Below are positions 1-6,530 of a DNA stretch of 11,256 nucleotides, piece after piece (within the stretch, counting starts at the first letter, position 1; each line of letters starts with the position of its first letter). The DNA is from an uncultured Lachnospiraceae bacterium (GTDB taxonomy: Bacteria; Bacillota; Clostridia; Lachnospirales; Lachnospiraceae): assembly GCA_902489925.1 (NCBI GenBank), contig CABUBX010000069.1:1-11256 (forward strand), given 5' to 3'. The notes under the pieces were generated by a model. The model had not been told where the DNA came from and made no database searches. It worked only from the letters and a program-made list of their open reading frames with translations. A program made the position numbers and the translations under genes.

Positions 1-88
1 TTGGGCAATTTTGAGCTAACAGGCAGTACAATTTTCAAGTAGCACAACGAGTTAAATTAAATAGAGACTACTTTTTTTCCGGAATATG

Positions 89-97
89 TGCTAAAAT
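89..97 (+). promoter_or_regulatory. Possible extended -10 promoter for maf
   Basis: The bases TG-C-TAAAAT match an extended -10 element (TGnTATAAT) with one mismatch. No good -35 hexamer lies 17 nt upstream; the sequence there is only T-rich. The -10 sits inside a small inverted repeat, TGCTAA at 89-94 and TTAGCA at 106-111. It would place the transcript start about 55-60 nt before the maf start codon. The rest of 1-146 shows no recognisable gene. Confidence 0.35.
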
Positions 98-148
98 ATG
101 GAATGTTAGCAGTGCGGTATGAAATGTAGCGCACAAGAAGGACGATAT

Positions 149-154
149 GAGGAG
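149..154 (+). promoter_or_regulatory. Ribosome binding site that decides the maf start
   Basis: GAGGAG lies 7 nt before the ATG at 162. An in-frame ATG at 147 has the weaker site AAGAAGG at 136-142. The downstream ATG gives the normal Maf N-terminus, so 162 is preferred. Confidence 0.6.
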
Positions 155-161
155 TGTCAAT

Positions 162-755
162 ATGAGAAAAGTTATTCTTGCGTCGGCATCGCCGAGAAGA
201 AGCTCACTTTTGCGTCAGGCAGGGATAGATTTTACAGTGCTTGTTTCCAACATCGATGAGAAGACAGAAGAAAAGGCACCGGAAAAGCTGGTGACAGCTT
301 TGGCTGCTCTTAAAGCTTCAGATGTTTATGTGCAGGTAAGCAAAACTTCACAATTTGATTTGCGCAGCAGTGTTGTACTTGGGGCAGATACAGTCGTGTG
401 CTGTGACGGTGTTGTTCTTGGAAAACCGGAGGATGAAGCGGATGCGCGGAGAATGCTGCAGATGCTTTCGGGAAGAAGCCATGAAGTTTATACAGGTGTT
501 TGCATGATAGGACAGGATGCGCAGGGAGATGTATTCAAGGAAATGTTTGCTGTGAAAACATCTGTTGTTATGCAGACATTAACAGATGATGTTATTCGTT
601 GGTACATTGCCACTAAAGAGCCGATGGACAAGGCAGGTGCCTATGGTATACAAGGCTATGGTGCAGTGCTTGTAAAGTCTATTGAAGGCGATTACAATAA
701 TGTTGTCGGACTTCCTTTGACTGAAGTATGGCAGAGATTATATCATTTAGCATAG
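162..755 (+). CDS. maf: Maf/YhdE-type nucleoside triphosphate pyrophosphatase
   Basis: Maf proteins are cytoplasmic pyrophosphatases that hydrolyse non-canonical or excess nucleoside triphosphates to the monophosphate, with links to septum formation. The 197-residue product has the family length and all the expected motifs: LASASPRR at 7-13, GADTVV with the likely catalytic Asp at 74-79, GKP at 87-89, SGR.H at 103-107, EPMDKAGAYGIQG at 153-165 and GDYNNVVGLPL at 176-186. The DKAGAYGIQG block is typical of the YhdE (dTTP/UTP) branch and not of the YceF (m7GTP) branch, so dTTP/UTP is the likelier substrate. The start at 162 is chosen over 147 because of its GAGGAG site and because the family N-terminus begins there. 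The usual TGEP before DKAG reads TKEP. It is followed after 15 nt by an unknown gene, probably in the same transcript. Confidence 0.93.
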   Translation: MRKVILASASPRRSSLLRQAGIDFTVLVSNIDEKTEEKAPEKLVTALAALKASDVYVQVSKTSQFDLRSSVVLGADTVVCCDGVVLGKPEDEADARRMLQMLSGRSHEVYTGVCMIGQDAQGDVFKEMFAVKTSVVMQTLTDDVIRWYIATKEPMDKAGAYGIQGYGAVLVKSIEGDYNNVVGLPLTEVWQRLYHLA

Positions 756-770
756 ATTTAGGAGTAAATT

Positions 771-2051
771 ATGGATTATCAGATGACAGAACAGGAACGA
801 GTGTCGTTTCTTAAATTTGCCGCCGATTTTCCGGAAGATGTACGCAAAGGACTGGCGGTATTCTGCGATTACGTTATTGGCAGAGCCGTTATTCCGTATA
901 AGATAAAGAACAGAGAGTTTGTTGTAAGAGTTGCAGATACAGCAGCTTTTTCTATTACACTGACTTTTCATGAGGTGCTTATCGAGGATGGGCGTCATCC
1001 GAGGGAAATATTGATGACACAGGTGCGTGGACAAAAAACAGCCCATGGCGCTCGTATTTATTTTAAAAATGCGTTGGCGCCGGAAGGATTGGTTAAAGAA
1101 AGCTCTTTCTATTTTGAAAGTGTGACAGCAAAAATAGAGCTTTGGAATTACAATTTAAGTACAGTACCGATTGATTTGAAAGCAGATAAGGTACCATGGC
1201 GGCTTGTGGCTGAAAGAATTAATGCATTTATGGATAAGTGGCATATTCTTGGGGATGGTTTTTTTAATACATATGAGAAGAATAGTGCACTGTTTTTTAA
1301 TTTTTTATATTTATATCTCGGATGGTATCTTCATGAGGACACAGTCATCGGTTATGGACGGACGAATGTGCGCTATGATAAAACACTTCAAGAGATATGT
1401 TATCTTGAACCGCAGGTACGCAAGGCGGCGAGAGATGTTTTTGTGCAGTGTCAGTGGGATGACATGCTTTTGCTTTTGGACAATTACGATACAGATGCTT
1501 ATGCATTTTTTGAGGCATGGGTTTATAAAATTACCTATAAAGACGGACGAAGGTTTTTTGATTTTGTGTGTGATTTGTTGGATAAGTGCTGCCGCAATTA
1601 CTCAAGGGTGGGCTCGGTGCTTTCGATATATGCGGGAAGTCACAGTATGATGAAGTCTATGCTGGATAATCTTTTTAAGAACCGTGGGTGGTTCGGACAT
1701 TATCCGTCATACAGTTATATAGAAAGACCGAAGTTTATTGAGACGAACACAGTGTATGAGCGTAAATATACGTATATCAATGAAAAGAAAAAGACGGTAT
1801 TTTTGCGTTTTTTAGAATCTGTTCATGATGGCGGTATACAGATTGCTGCGGTAGAGGGCAGCATTTTGTCGAGAGAGCACAGTGAAAAAACAATGCCGGG
1901 TGACGCACTGTATGCTTATTTTTCCGATGGCGGCAGACGGGAAGCCCATATGATTGAGGAGGTTTTTATTACTGAAAATATGGCAAAGGAAGAATTGAGC
2001 CGACAAGTGACATTATTTTTCAAAAAGTGTATGGACCATAGAGAAGTTTAA
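771..2051 (+). CDS. Conserved-looking hypothetical protein, 426 aa
   Basis: I do not recognise this protein and assign no function. It starts at ATG 771 with AGGAG at 760-764, six nt upstream, and lies 15 nt after maf, so the two are probably co-transcribed and share the terminator at 2065-2105. No signal peptide or clear membrane helix is visible. A hydrophobic aromatic stretch near residues 176-187 (FFNFLYLYLGWY) looks like a buried core helix. The protein is rich in Tyr, Phe and Trp. There is no Walker motif, no zinc HExxH and no Cys cluster; the few cysteines include a CC pair in the middle. An N-terminal region up to about residue 145 looks beta-rich (alternating polar and aliphatic residues), the middle looks helical, and the C-terminal 100 residues again look beta-rich. 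It is most likely a soluble cytoplasmic protein of a clade-restricted family. Confidence 0.8.
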   Translation: MDYQMTEQERVSFLKFAADFPEDVRKGLAVFCDYVIGRAVIPYKIKNREFVVRVADTAAFSITLTFHEVLIEDGRHPREILMTQVRGQKTAHGARIYFKNALAPEGLVKESSFYFESVTAKIELWNYNLSTVPIDLKADKVPWRLVAERINAFMDKWHILGDGFFNTYEKNSALFFNFLYLYLGWYLHEDTVIGYGRTNVRYDKTLQEICYLEPQVRKAARDVFVQCQWDDMLLLLDNYDTDAYAFFEAWVYKITYKDGRRFFDFVCDLLDKCCRNYSRVGSVLSIYAGSHSMMKSMLDNLFKNRGWFGHYPSYSYIERPKFIETNTVYERKYTYINEKKKTVFLRFLESVHDGGIQIAAVEGSILSREHSEKTMPGDALYAYFSDGGRREAHMIEEVFITENMAKEELSRQVTLFFKKCMDHREV

Positions 2052-2064
2052 GCTTATATAATAT

Positions 2065-2105
2065 GAAAGCGCCTGTTAAAAAGCTGACAGGCGCTTTCGA
2101 TTTTT
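2065..2105 (+). terminator. Rho-independent terminator between convergent genes
   Basis: A perfect 12-bp stem, GAAAGCGCCTGT (2065-2076) with ACAGGCGCTTTC (2087-2098), has a 10-nt loop and is followed by GA and five T residues at 2101-2105. This is a strong terminator for the plus-strand maf transcript. The minus-strand peptidase gene stops at 2104-2106, so the same hairpin could also serve it, although the trailing tract in that direction (ATATTATATAAG) is AT-rich and not a clean U-run. Confidence 0.9.
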
Positions 2106-3606
2106 AAAGCTGATACAGTTTTGTGTATTTTTCTTCCAAATAATGAATATAGTAATCCGGGTTGAAGCCCTCGCCCATAAGACCGTGTAAAAGCTCATCA
2201 GTTGTTTTAGAGCCTGCAAATCGGTGGAGATTTTCTTTAAGGTAACTGTTGATTGGTTCAAAGCTGCCTTTTTTCAGGTAATCCTCCAATGGCATGACAG
2301 TCTTTAAATGTGCATAGATTTGCGCTGCAATGGCTGTGCCGATGGCATAGGAAGGAAAGTAGCCGAAAGAGCCGATAGCCCAATGGATATCCTGAAGAAT
2401 ACCTTCGCTGTCTGTCTGAGGACGTACACCGAGATATTCTTCATATTTATCATTCCAAAGCTTTGGAAGCTCATTGACATCGACATCGCCGTTGAAAATA
2501 AGTTTTTCAATTTCATAACGAACCATAATATGCAGACAATAAGTCAGCTCATCGGCTTCTGTACGAATCAGGGAAGGTGTGGATTTATTGATGCTCTGAA
2601 CAAAATGGCTGAGGCTGATGTCCTTTAACTGTGAAGGAAAAGCGTTCTGAAGCATCGGATACAGCGGCGTCCAAAAGGCTTCACTGCGCCCGATATTATT
2701 CTCAAAAAGACGGGACTGACTTTCATGCATACCCATGGATATGACTGAGGCCGGGGTGCCTGTCAGCTCATCATCAACATGCATCTCATAAAGTGCGTGG
2801 CCGCTTTCGTGAATTGTAGAAAACAAGGCGCTTTCTAAATTGTTTTCGTGATAGGCTGTCGTAATACGGACATCTTTATTATGAAGATTTGTCGTAAATG
2901 GATGGACACTTGTCTTAATAACGCCGTGATTAAAATCAAAACCGATATGTTCGGCCAGTTTCCTTGAAATCTCGGCCTGCTTTGTCGTGTCATAGGAAAG
3001 ATAATTGAAATCCTTATCAATCAAATGATTGTTTTTTACAGCAGCTTTGACAAGGGGAACAATGGCGGCTTTAAGTTTCTCAAAGAAGGCATCAAGTACA
3101 TCGGATGTAAAGCCTTTTTCATAATCATTTAAAAGTACATCGTAAAGTGGGCCGTCATAGCCTTCAGCATTCGCCTTATAGCCGGCAAACTTCTTATTAT
3201 AATCAATCAACTGACAAAGAACAGGCGCAAAAGAAGCGTAATCGTTATCTGCCTTTGCTTTTTGCCAGACAGAGTCTGCTTTTGCCAGAAGCGTCTGATA
3301 AGCCGCATACTCGTTGGCAGGAATATAGCGAATGTCATCGAATTGTTCTTTGGTCTTTTTTACAATCCGCTTTTGAACATCTGTAAGGTCATCAGCTGTA
3401 CTAAGCTTGTCGATAAGGGACATCATTTCATCATTAACAAAAGTATGATAATAGATTTCGTTTAAGATACCGACATATTTGGCAGTTTGTTCGACAGCGC
3501 CGGATGGGGCTTCGGTTGAGCTGTCCCAGTTAAACAGTATCAAAGCAGATGCCAAGGCATAGCTTTTATCAATACAGCTCATAAATTTTTCATAATCTTT
3601 ATTCAA
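2104..3606 (-). CDS. M32 family metallocarboxypeptidase (Taq type)
   Basis: M32 peptidases are cytoplasmic zinc enzymes that remove C-terminal residues from peptides. The 500-residue product has the family length and its landmark motifs: HPFT at 235-238, DVRITT at 245-250, zinc site HESGH at 266-270, and the third-ligand motif HESQSR with Glu295. Also present are IRTEADELTYCLHI at 347-360 and the closing block DIHWAIGSFGYFPSYAIG at 406-423. The start is TTG, taken because a perfect AGGAGG lies 8 nt upstream and the product then begins NKDYEKF, as expected for the family. The open frame continues 49 codons further upstream, but that stretch contains the promoter and looks non-coding. The gene is monocistronic, with its own promoter, and converges on the unknown 426-residue gene. 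Its role is probably peptide turnover. Confidence 0.95.
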   Translation of the reverse strand: MNKDYEKFMSCIDKSYALASALILFNWDSSTEAPSGAVEQTAKYVGILNEIYYHTFVNDEMMSLIDKLSTADDLTDVQKRIVKKTKEQFDDIRYIPANEYAAYQTLLAKADSVWQKAKADNDYASFAPVLCQLIDYNKKFAGYKANAEGYDGPLYDVLLNDYEKGFTSDVLDAFFEKLKAAIVPLVKAAVKNNHLIDKDFNYLSYDTTKQAEISRKLAEHIGFDFNHGVIKTSVHPFTTNLHNKDVRITTAYHENNLESALFSTIHESGHALYEMHVDDELTGTPASVISMGMHESQSRLFENNIGRSEAFWTPLYPMLQNAFPSQLKDISLSHFVQSINKSTPSLIRTEADELTYCLHIMVRYEIEKLIFNGDVDVNELPKLWNDKYEEYLGVRPQTDSEGILQDIHWAIGSFGYFPSYAIGTAIAAQIYAHLKTVMPLEDYLKKGSFEPINSYLKENLHRFAGSKTTDELLHGLMGEGFNPDYYIHYLEEKYTKLYQL

Positions 3607-3614
3607 GACGTTTA

Positions 3615-3620
3615 CCTCCT
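3615..3620 (-). promoter_or_regulatory. Ribosome binding site that decides the TTG start of the M32 gene
   Basis: On the minus strand this reads AGGAGG, a perfect Shine-Dalgarno, followed by 8 nt and then TTG (3606-3604). No ATG or GTG is suitably spaced from it. The first in-frame ATG lies upstream of the site and has no comparable signal. Confidence 0.85.
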
Positions 3621-3690
3621 TATATACCCTTTCGGGCAGTGAATATGACATTGCAAAAACTGTATGGGTTTTCAAATGTACAGTGATTAT

Positions 3691-3719
3691 ATTATATGAC
3701 AGATAGTGCGGATGGACAA
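3691..3719 (-). promoter_or_regulatory. Sigma-A promoter of the M32 peptidase gene
   Basis: On the minus strand, TTGTCC (3719-3714), a 17-nt spacer and TATAAT (3696-3691) form a near-consensus promoter. A second overlapping TATAAT lies five bases further on (3691-3686). The predicted start near 3680-3685 gives a leader of about 75-80 nt and confirms that the upstream open frame is not translated. Confidence 0.8.
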
Positions 3720-3903
3720 GCAGTTTGCGATGTTTTTTGGGAGTTTTCGTCAAGTTGACAGATAATTATGTCAAGTAAAATTTTTTACGGGAAAAACTTT
3801 GAATATGGGTAAAGTCGTTGTTTTTTTTTGCTTTTTTCCAAACGGGCATGAGGAAATGGGAAAACAAGTGACAAAATGACGTAAAAAGCATGGGTTTATA
3901 GGG

Positions 3904-3935
3904 ATGTTTGTTGTAAAATGTGATTACAAAAACAT
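3904..3935. repeat. Imperfect inverted repeat, operator or hairpin candidate
   Basis: ATGTTT-g-TTGTAA (3904-3916) is complementary to TTACAAAAACAT (3924-3935), apart from one bulged G, with a 7-nt centre. The inner part reads TTGTAA-N7-TTACAA, the shape expected of a dimeric repressor site. No T-run follows it, so it is not an obvious terminator. Confidence 0.5.
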
Positions 3936-3979
3936 GAAAAAGACAAAGTCAACAAAAAAGAGCACTTTAATTTAGCTAA

Positions 3980-4009
3980 TTGGACTATGGCAATAAATTC
4001 AAAGATAGT
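3980..4009 (+). promoter_or_regulatory. Weak promoter candidate for the sugar ABC ATPase gene
   Basis: TTGGAC (3980-3985), an 18-nt spacer and GATAGT (4004-4009) make a plausible but weak match. An alternative -10 is TAGTAT at 4011-4016. A TTGACA at 3755-3760 with TAAAAT at 3776-3781 has a 15-nt spacer and would give a much longer leader. The sequence does not decide between them. Confidence 0.3.
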
Positions 4010-4052
4010 GTAGTATATAGCTATCGAAAACAGAAACAATGAATTTATTACC
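3989..4052. repeat. Nested inverted repeats just upstream of the ATPase ribosome binding site
   Basis: GGCAATAAATTC (3989-4000) pairs with GAATTTATTACC (4041-4052) with a single mismatch, nine consecutive pairs being perfect. Inside it GATAG (4004-4008) pairs with CTATC (4021-4025). The outer arm ends three bases before the AAGGGGG ribosome binding site at 4055-4061. If transcribed from upstream, this would fold the leader next to the start; otherwise it is a DNA-level repeat around the promoter. Confidence 0.45.
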
Positions 4053-4071
4053 ATAAGGGGGATAACCAAAT

Positions 4072-5178
4072 ATGTCAAGTTTATCACTTAAGCACATTTA
4101 CAAAATCTATCCTAACGGTTTTAATGCTGTTAAGGACTTTAACCTTGAAATTGAAGATAAAGAATTCATCATCTTCGTAGGACCTTCAGGTTGTGGTAAA
4201 TCTACAACACTTCGTATGATTGCTGGTCTTGAAGAAATCAGTAAAGGTGAGCTTTACATTGATGGTAAGTTGATGAACGACGTTGAGCCAAAGGACAGAG
4301 ATATCGCGATGGTATTCCAGAGCTACGCTCTTTACCCACATATGTCTATTTATGACAATATGGCTTTTGGTCTTAAGTTAAGAAAAGTTCCAAAAGATGA
4401 AATTGACAAGAAAGTTAGAGAAGCAGCTCGTATTCTTGATATTGAGCATTTATTAGAAAGAAAACCGAAGTTATTATCCGGTGGTCAGAGACAGCGTGTT
4501 GCTATGGGTCGTGCAATCGTTCGTGAGCCTAAGGTATTCCTTATGGACGAGCCTTTATCAAACCTTGATGCAAAATTAAGAGTACAGATGAGACTTGAGA
4601 TTTCTAAACTTCATCAGAGATTACAGACAACAATTATCTACGTAACACATGACCAGACAGAGGCTATGACACTCGGTACAAGAATCGTTGTTATGAAAGA
4701 TGGTGTTGTTCAGCAGGTAGATTCACCTCAGAACTTATATGACAGACCGGGCAACTTATTCGTTGCAGGTTTCATCGGTTCACCTCAGATGAACTTCATC
4801 GATGCAAAACTTGTTAAAGAAGGCAACAACGTATTCCTTGCATTCGGTGACAATAAGATTACTGTAACACCTGAGAAGGCTGCAGCTTGTGCAGACTACA
4901 TCGGCAAAGAAGTTACATTTGGTATTCGTCCTGAAAGTATCCATGCAGCTGCTACATATGCTGGTGCAAACGCTAATAACACAGTACACTCAACAGTAAG
5001 AGTATTCGAGATGTTAGGTGCTGAAGTATTCGTATACGTTACAGTTGACGGCGTTGACGTTACTGTTCGTGAAGCTCCGGGTACAGTTGTAAAACCGGGT
5101 GACACCATTGATATTGCAATGGATGTTGAAAAGATTCATATCTTCGACAAAGAAACACAGGTTACAATTACAAACTAA
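4072..5178 (+). CDS. ugpC: Sugar ABC transporter ATP-binding protein, UgpC/MsmK type
   Basis: This is the cytoplasmic ATPase of CUT1-type ABC importers for oligosaccharides or glycerol phosphate; one such protein often powers several importers. The 368-residue product has the usual length. It shows Walker A GPSGCGKST at 37-45, Q-loop Gln83, signature LSGGQ at 135-139, Walker B FLMDE at 156-160, D-loop SNLD at 163-166 and H-loop His193. A C-terminal TOBE-type regulatory region follows from about 240 to 360. The ribosome binding site AAGGGGG is at 4055-4061. No permease or binding-protein gene lies beside it and a terminator follows at once, so it is a single-gene unit that must act with transporters encoded elsewhere, as MsmK/MsmX do. 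Frequent TTC, AAC and CTT codons suggest high expression. The exact sugar cannot be read from the sequence. Confidence 0.93.
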   Translation: MSSLSLKHIYKIYPNGFNAVKDFNLEIEDKEFIIFVGPSGCGKSTTLRMIAGLEEISKGELYIDGKLMNDVEPKDRDIAMVFQSYALYPHMSIYDNMAFGLKLRKVPKDEIDKKVREAARILDIEHLLERKPKLLSGGQRQRVAMGRAIVREPKVFLMDEPLSNLDAKLRVQMRLEISKLHQRLQTTIIYVTHDQTEAMTLGTRIVVMKDGVVQQVDSPQNLYDRPGNLFVAGFIGSPQMNFIDAKLVKEGNNVFLAFGDNKITVTPEKAAACADYIGKEVTFGIRPESIHAAATYAGANANNTVHSTVRVFEMLGAEVFVYVTVDGVDVTVREAPGTVVKPGDTIDIAMDVEKIHIFDKETQVTITN

Positions 5179-5195
5179 TCATAACCGTAATTTAC

Positions 5196-5229
5196 AGGGA
5201 AATACATATAAATATGTATTTCCCTTTTT
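5196..5229 (+). terminator. Rho-independent terminator after the ABC ATPase gene
   Basis: AGGGAAATACATA (5196-5208) pairs perfectly with TATGTATTTCCCT (5213-5225) around a TAAA loop, and the stem runs into five T residues at 5225-5229. It lies 17 nt after the stop codon and isolates the ATPase gene from the regulator that follows. Confidence 0.93.
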
Positions 5230-5239
5230 GTTAAAGGTG

Positions 5240-5248
5240 TGATATAAT
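5240..5248 (+). promoter_or_regulatory. Extended -10 promoter of the CdaR-like regulator gene
   Basis: TG-A-TATAAT is a perfect extended -10 element. The -35 position falls within the 3' arm and T-run of the preceding terminator and has no good hexamer, as is common for extended -10 promoters. The predicted start near 5255 gives a leader of about 40 nt. Confidence 0.7.
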
Positions 5249-5296
5249 TTAAAAAGTATGTAGAATCCAATAAAAACAGATGAAAGGTGTGGGACA

Positions 5297-6385
5297 ATGG
5301 CATATAACCAGATGCTTCAAAGTACAATCGAAGGTGTTAAGGCAATCGCAAGAACTGATTTATGTGTGATGGACACCGATGCAAACGTTATAGCTTCAAC
5401 AGTCAGCTCTGCAGAGGAATATCGTGAATCGGTACTGACTTTTGTCGAATCCCCGGCAGAAATTCAGGTCGTACAGGGGTATCAGTATTTTAAAATATTT
5501 GATGCGGGACAGTTGGAATATATTATGCTGATTCGCGGGGACAGTGATGATATTTATACTATCGGAAAGCTTGTTGCTTTTCAGATTCAGAATCTTTTAT
5601 CCGCATATAAGGAAAAATTTGATAAAGAGAACTTTATTAAGAATGTCCTCCTTGATAATATGCTTCTCGTAGATGTCTATAATAAAGCAAAAAAACTGCA
5701 TATTGCAGCAGATGCGCGCAGAGTTGTTTTTGTTATTGAGACATCAAAGGATAAGGACAGCGACTCTTTGGATATTATTAAAGGGCTTTTTGCCGGACAG
5801 CCAAAAGATTTTATTACGGCAGTCGATGAACAGAGTATCATTCTTGTAAAAGAACTGCGAGAGGATGAGGATTATCCTGAGCTTCAGACAACGGCGAAGA
5901 TGATTGTTGATATGCTCGGCTCAGAAGCTATGGAGAATGCGTATGTTGCTTACGGAACAATCGTGGATAAGATTAAGGACGTATCCAAGTCATTTAAGGA
6001 AGCAAAGATGGCGATGGATGTGGGTAAGATTTTCTACAGCGAGAAGAATATTGTGGCTTACAGCCGTCTTGGTATAGGACGCTTAATCTATCAGCTTCCG
6101 ATTCCGCTTTGCAAGATGTTTATTGATGAGATTTTCCCGGAAACAACACCGGATGATTTTGACGAAGAAACATTGCTTACAATTAATAAGTTTTTTGAAA
6201 ATAGCTTAAATGTTTCTGAGACAGCACGTCAGCTGTATATTCACAGAAATACACTTGTTTACCGTTTGGATAAGGTACACAAGGCAACAGGGCTTGATTT
6301 GAGAGTTTTTGAGGATGCGATTACGTTTGAAATTGCGCTGATGGTTGTTAAGTATATGAAGTTTATGGAAGACACCCAGTTTTAA
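5297..6385 (+). CDS. CdaR/PucR-family transcriptional regulator
   Basis: The 362-residue product is a cytoplasmic DNA-binding regulator. The C-terminal 299-350 region matches the PucR/CdaR helix-turn-helix: FFENSLNVSETARQLYIHRN at 299-318, then TLVYRLDKVHKATGLDL. A middle region of about 140-255 fits the degenerate GGDEF-like domain usual in this family, ending in a SFKEAKMAMDVGK helix. The N-terminal 110 residues have an alpha/beta sensor look (DLCVMDTDANVIAST), like the sugar-diacid recognition domain of CdaR but without a diagnostic motif I can name. The start ATG has AAAGGTG upstream at 5283-5289. The gene has its own promoter and terminator, so it is not in an operon with the sugar ATPase gene before it or rnf after it. 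Control of carbohydrate uptake genes is plausible from position only; the effector is unknown. Confidence 0.85.
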   Translation: MAYNQMLQSTIEGVKAIARTDLCVMDTDANVIASTVSSAEEYRESVLTFVESPAEIQVVQGYQYFKIFDAGQLEYIMLIRGDSDDIYTIGKLVAFQIQNLLSAYKEKFDKENFIKNVLLDNMLLVDVYNKAKKLHIAADARRVVFVIETSKDKDSDSLDIIKGLFAGQPKDFITAVDEQSIILVKELREDEDYPELQTTAKMIVDMLGSEAMENAYVAYGTIVDKIKDVSKSFKEAKMAMDVGKIFYSEKNIVAYSRLGIGRLIYQLPIPLCKMFIDEIFPETTPDDFDEETLLTINKFFENSLNVSETARQLYIHRNTLVYRLDKVHKATGLDLRVFEDAITFEIALMVVKYMKFMEDTQF

Positions 6386-6401
6386 TCGGTAAGTTGACTG
6401 A

Positions 6402-6457
6402 AAGAGATGACAGAGTTTGACAAAAAATTGTCAATATCTGCCATCTCTTAAATTTTT
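6402..6457 (+). terminator. Long-stem terminator after the CdaR-like gene
   Basis: The outer arms, 6402-6414 and 6437-6449, pair over 13 positions with one A/C mismatch. After a two-base internal loop the inner arms TTGACAA (6417-6423) and TTGTCAA (6428-6434) pair perfectly around an AAAA loop. Five T residues follow at 6453-6457. It separates the regulator transcript from the rnf promoter. Confidence 0.85.
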
Positions 6458-6489
6458 ATGTACAAAATGAAATAATACTAAACTCTGTC

Positions 6490-6518
6490 TTGAAAATTTA
6501 TTGATAAAATAGTACAAT
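6490..6518 (+). promoter_or_regulatory. Sigma-A promoter of the rnf operon
   Basis: TTGAAA (6490-6495), a 17-nt spacer and TACAAT (6513-6518) each match consensus at five of six positions. The predicted start near 6525 gives a leader of about 55 nt before the rnfC start codon. The 10-mer TTGATAAAAT occurs at 6501-6510 in the spacer and again at 6524-6533 over the predicted start. Confidence 0.8.
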
Positions 6519-6530
6519 ATAAGTTGATAA

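Larger units (their letters stand above)
3607..4071. other. Divergent intergenic region with inverted repeats
   Basis: This 465-nt stretch separates the minus-strand peptidase gene from the plus-strand ATPase gene and holds no convincing gene. It contains the peptidase promoter at 3691-3719, a TTGACA/TGTCAA dyad at 3755-3774, and a long T9 run at 3821-3829 with a second T6 run at 3832-3837. It also holds an imperfect 12-bp inverted repeat at 3904-3935 and nested inverted repeats at 3989-4052 just before the ATPase ribosome binding site. No known riboswitch class was recognised. Confidence 0.7.

Noticed and set aside
1..42. Thirteen open codons ending in TAG at 40-42, possible tail of an upstream gene
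   Set aside because: Too short to judge; no recognisable motif and no terminator follows.
147..161. Upstream ATG for maf
   Set aside because: Adds five residues not typical of Maf; the ATG at 162 has the better site and family N-terminus.
747..1046. Minus-strand open frame over the start of the unknown gene
   Set aside because: Antisense to a well-supported gene with good ribosome binding site; no motif of its own.
1204..1650. 148-codon open frame within the unknown gene in another frame
   Set aside because: Lies wholly inside the 426-residue gene, lacks a ribosome binding site, and has Cys/Met/Arg-rich composition typical of an out-of-frame read.
3936..4071. Catabolite control (cre) site before the sugar ATPase gene
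   Set aside because: No sequence close to the TGWAANCGNTNWCA consensus found on either strand.
6417..6434. TTGACA-N6-TGTCAA as an operator shared with the dyad at 3755-3774
   Set aside because: It is the inner stem of a terminator, the spacing differs (N6 against N8), and TTGACA is a common hexamer.
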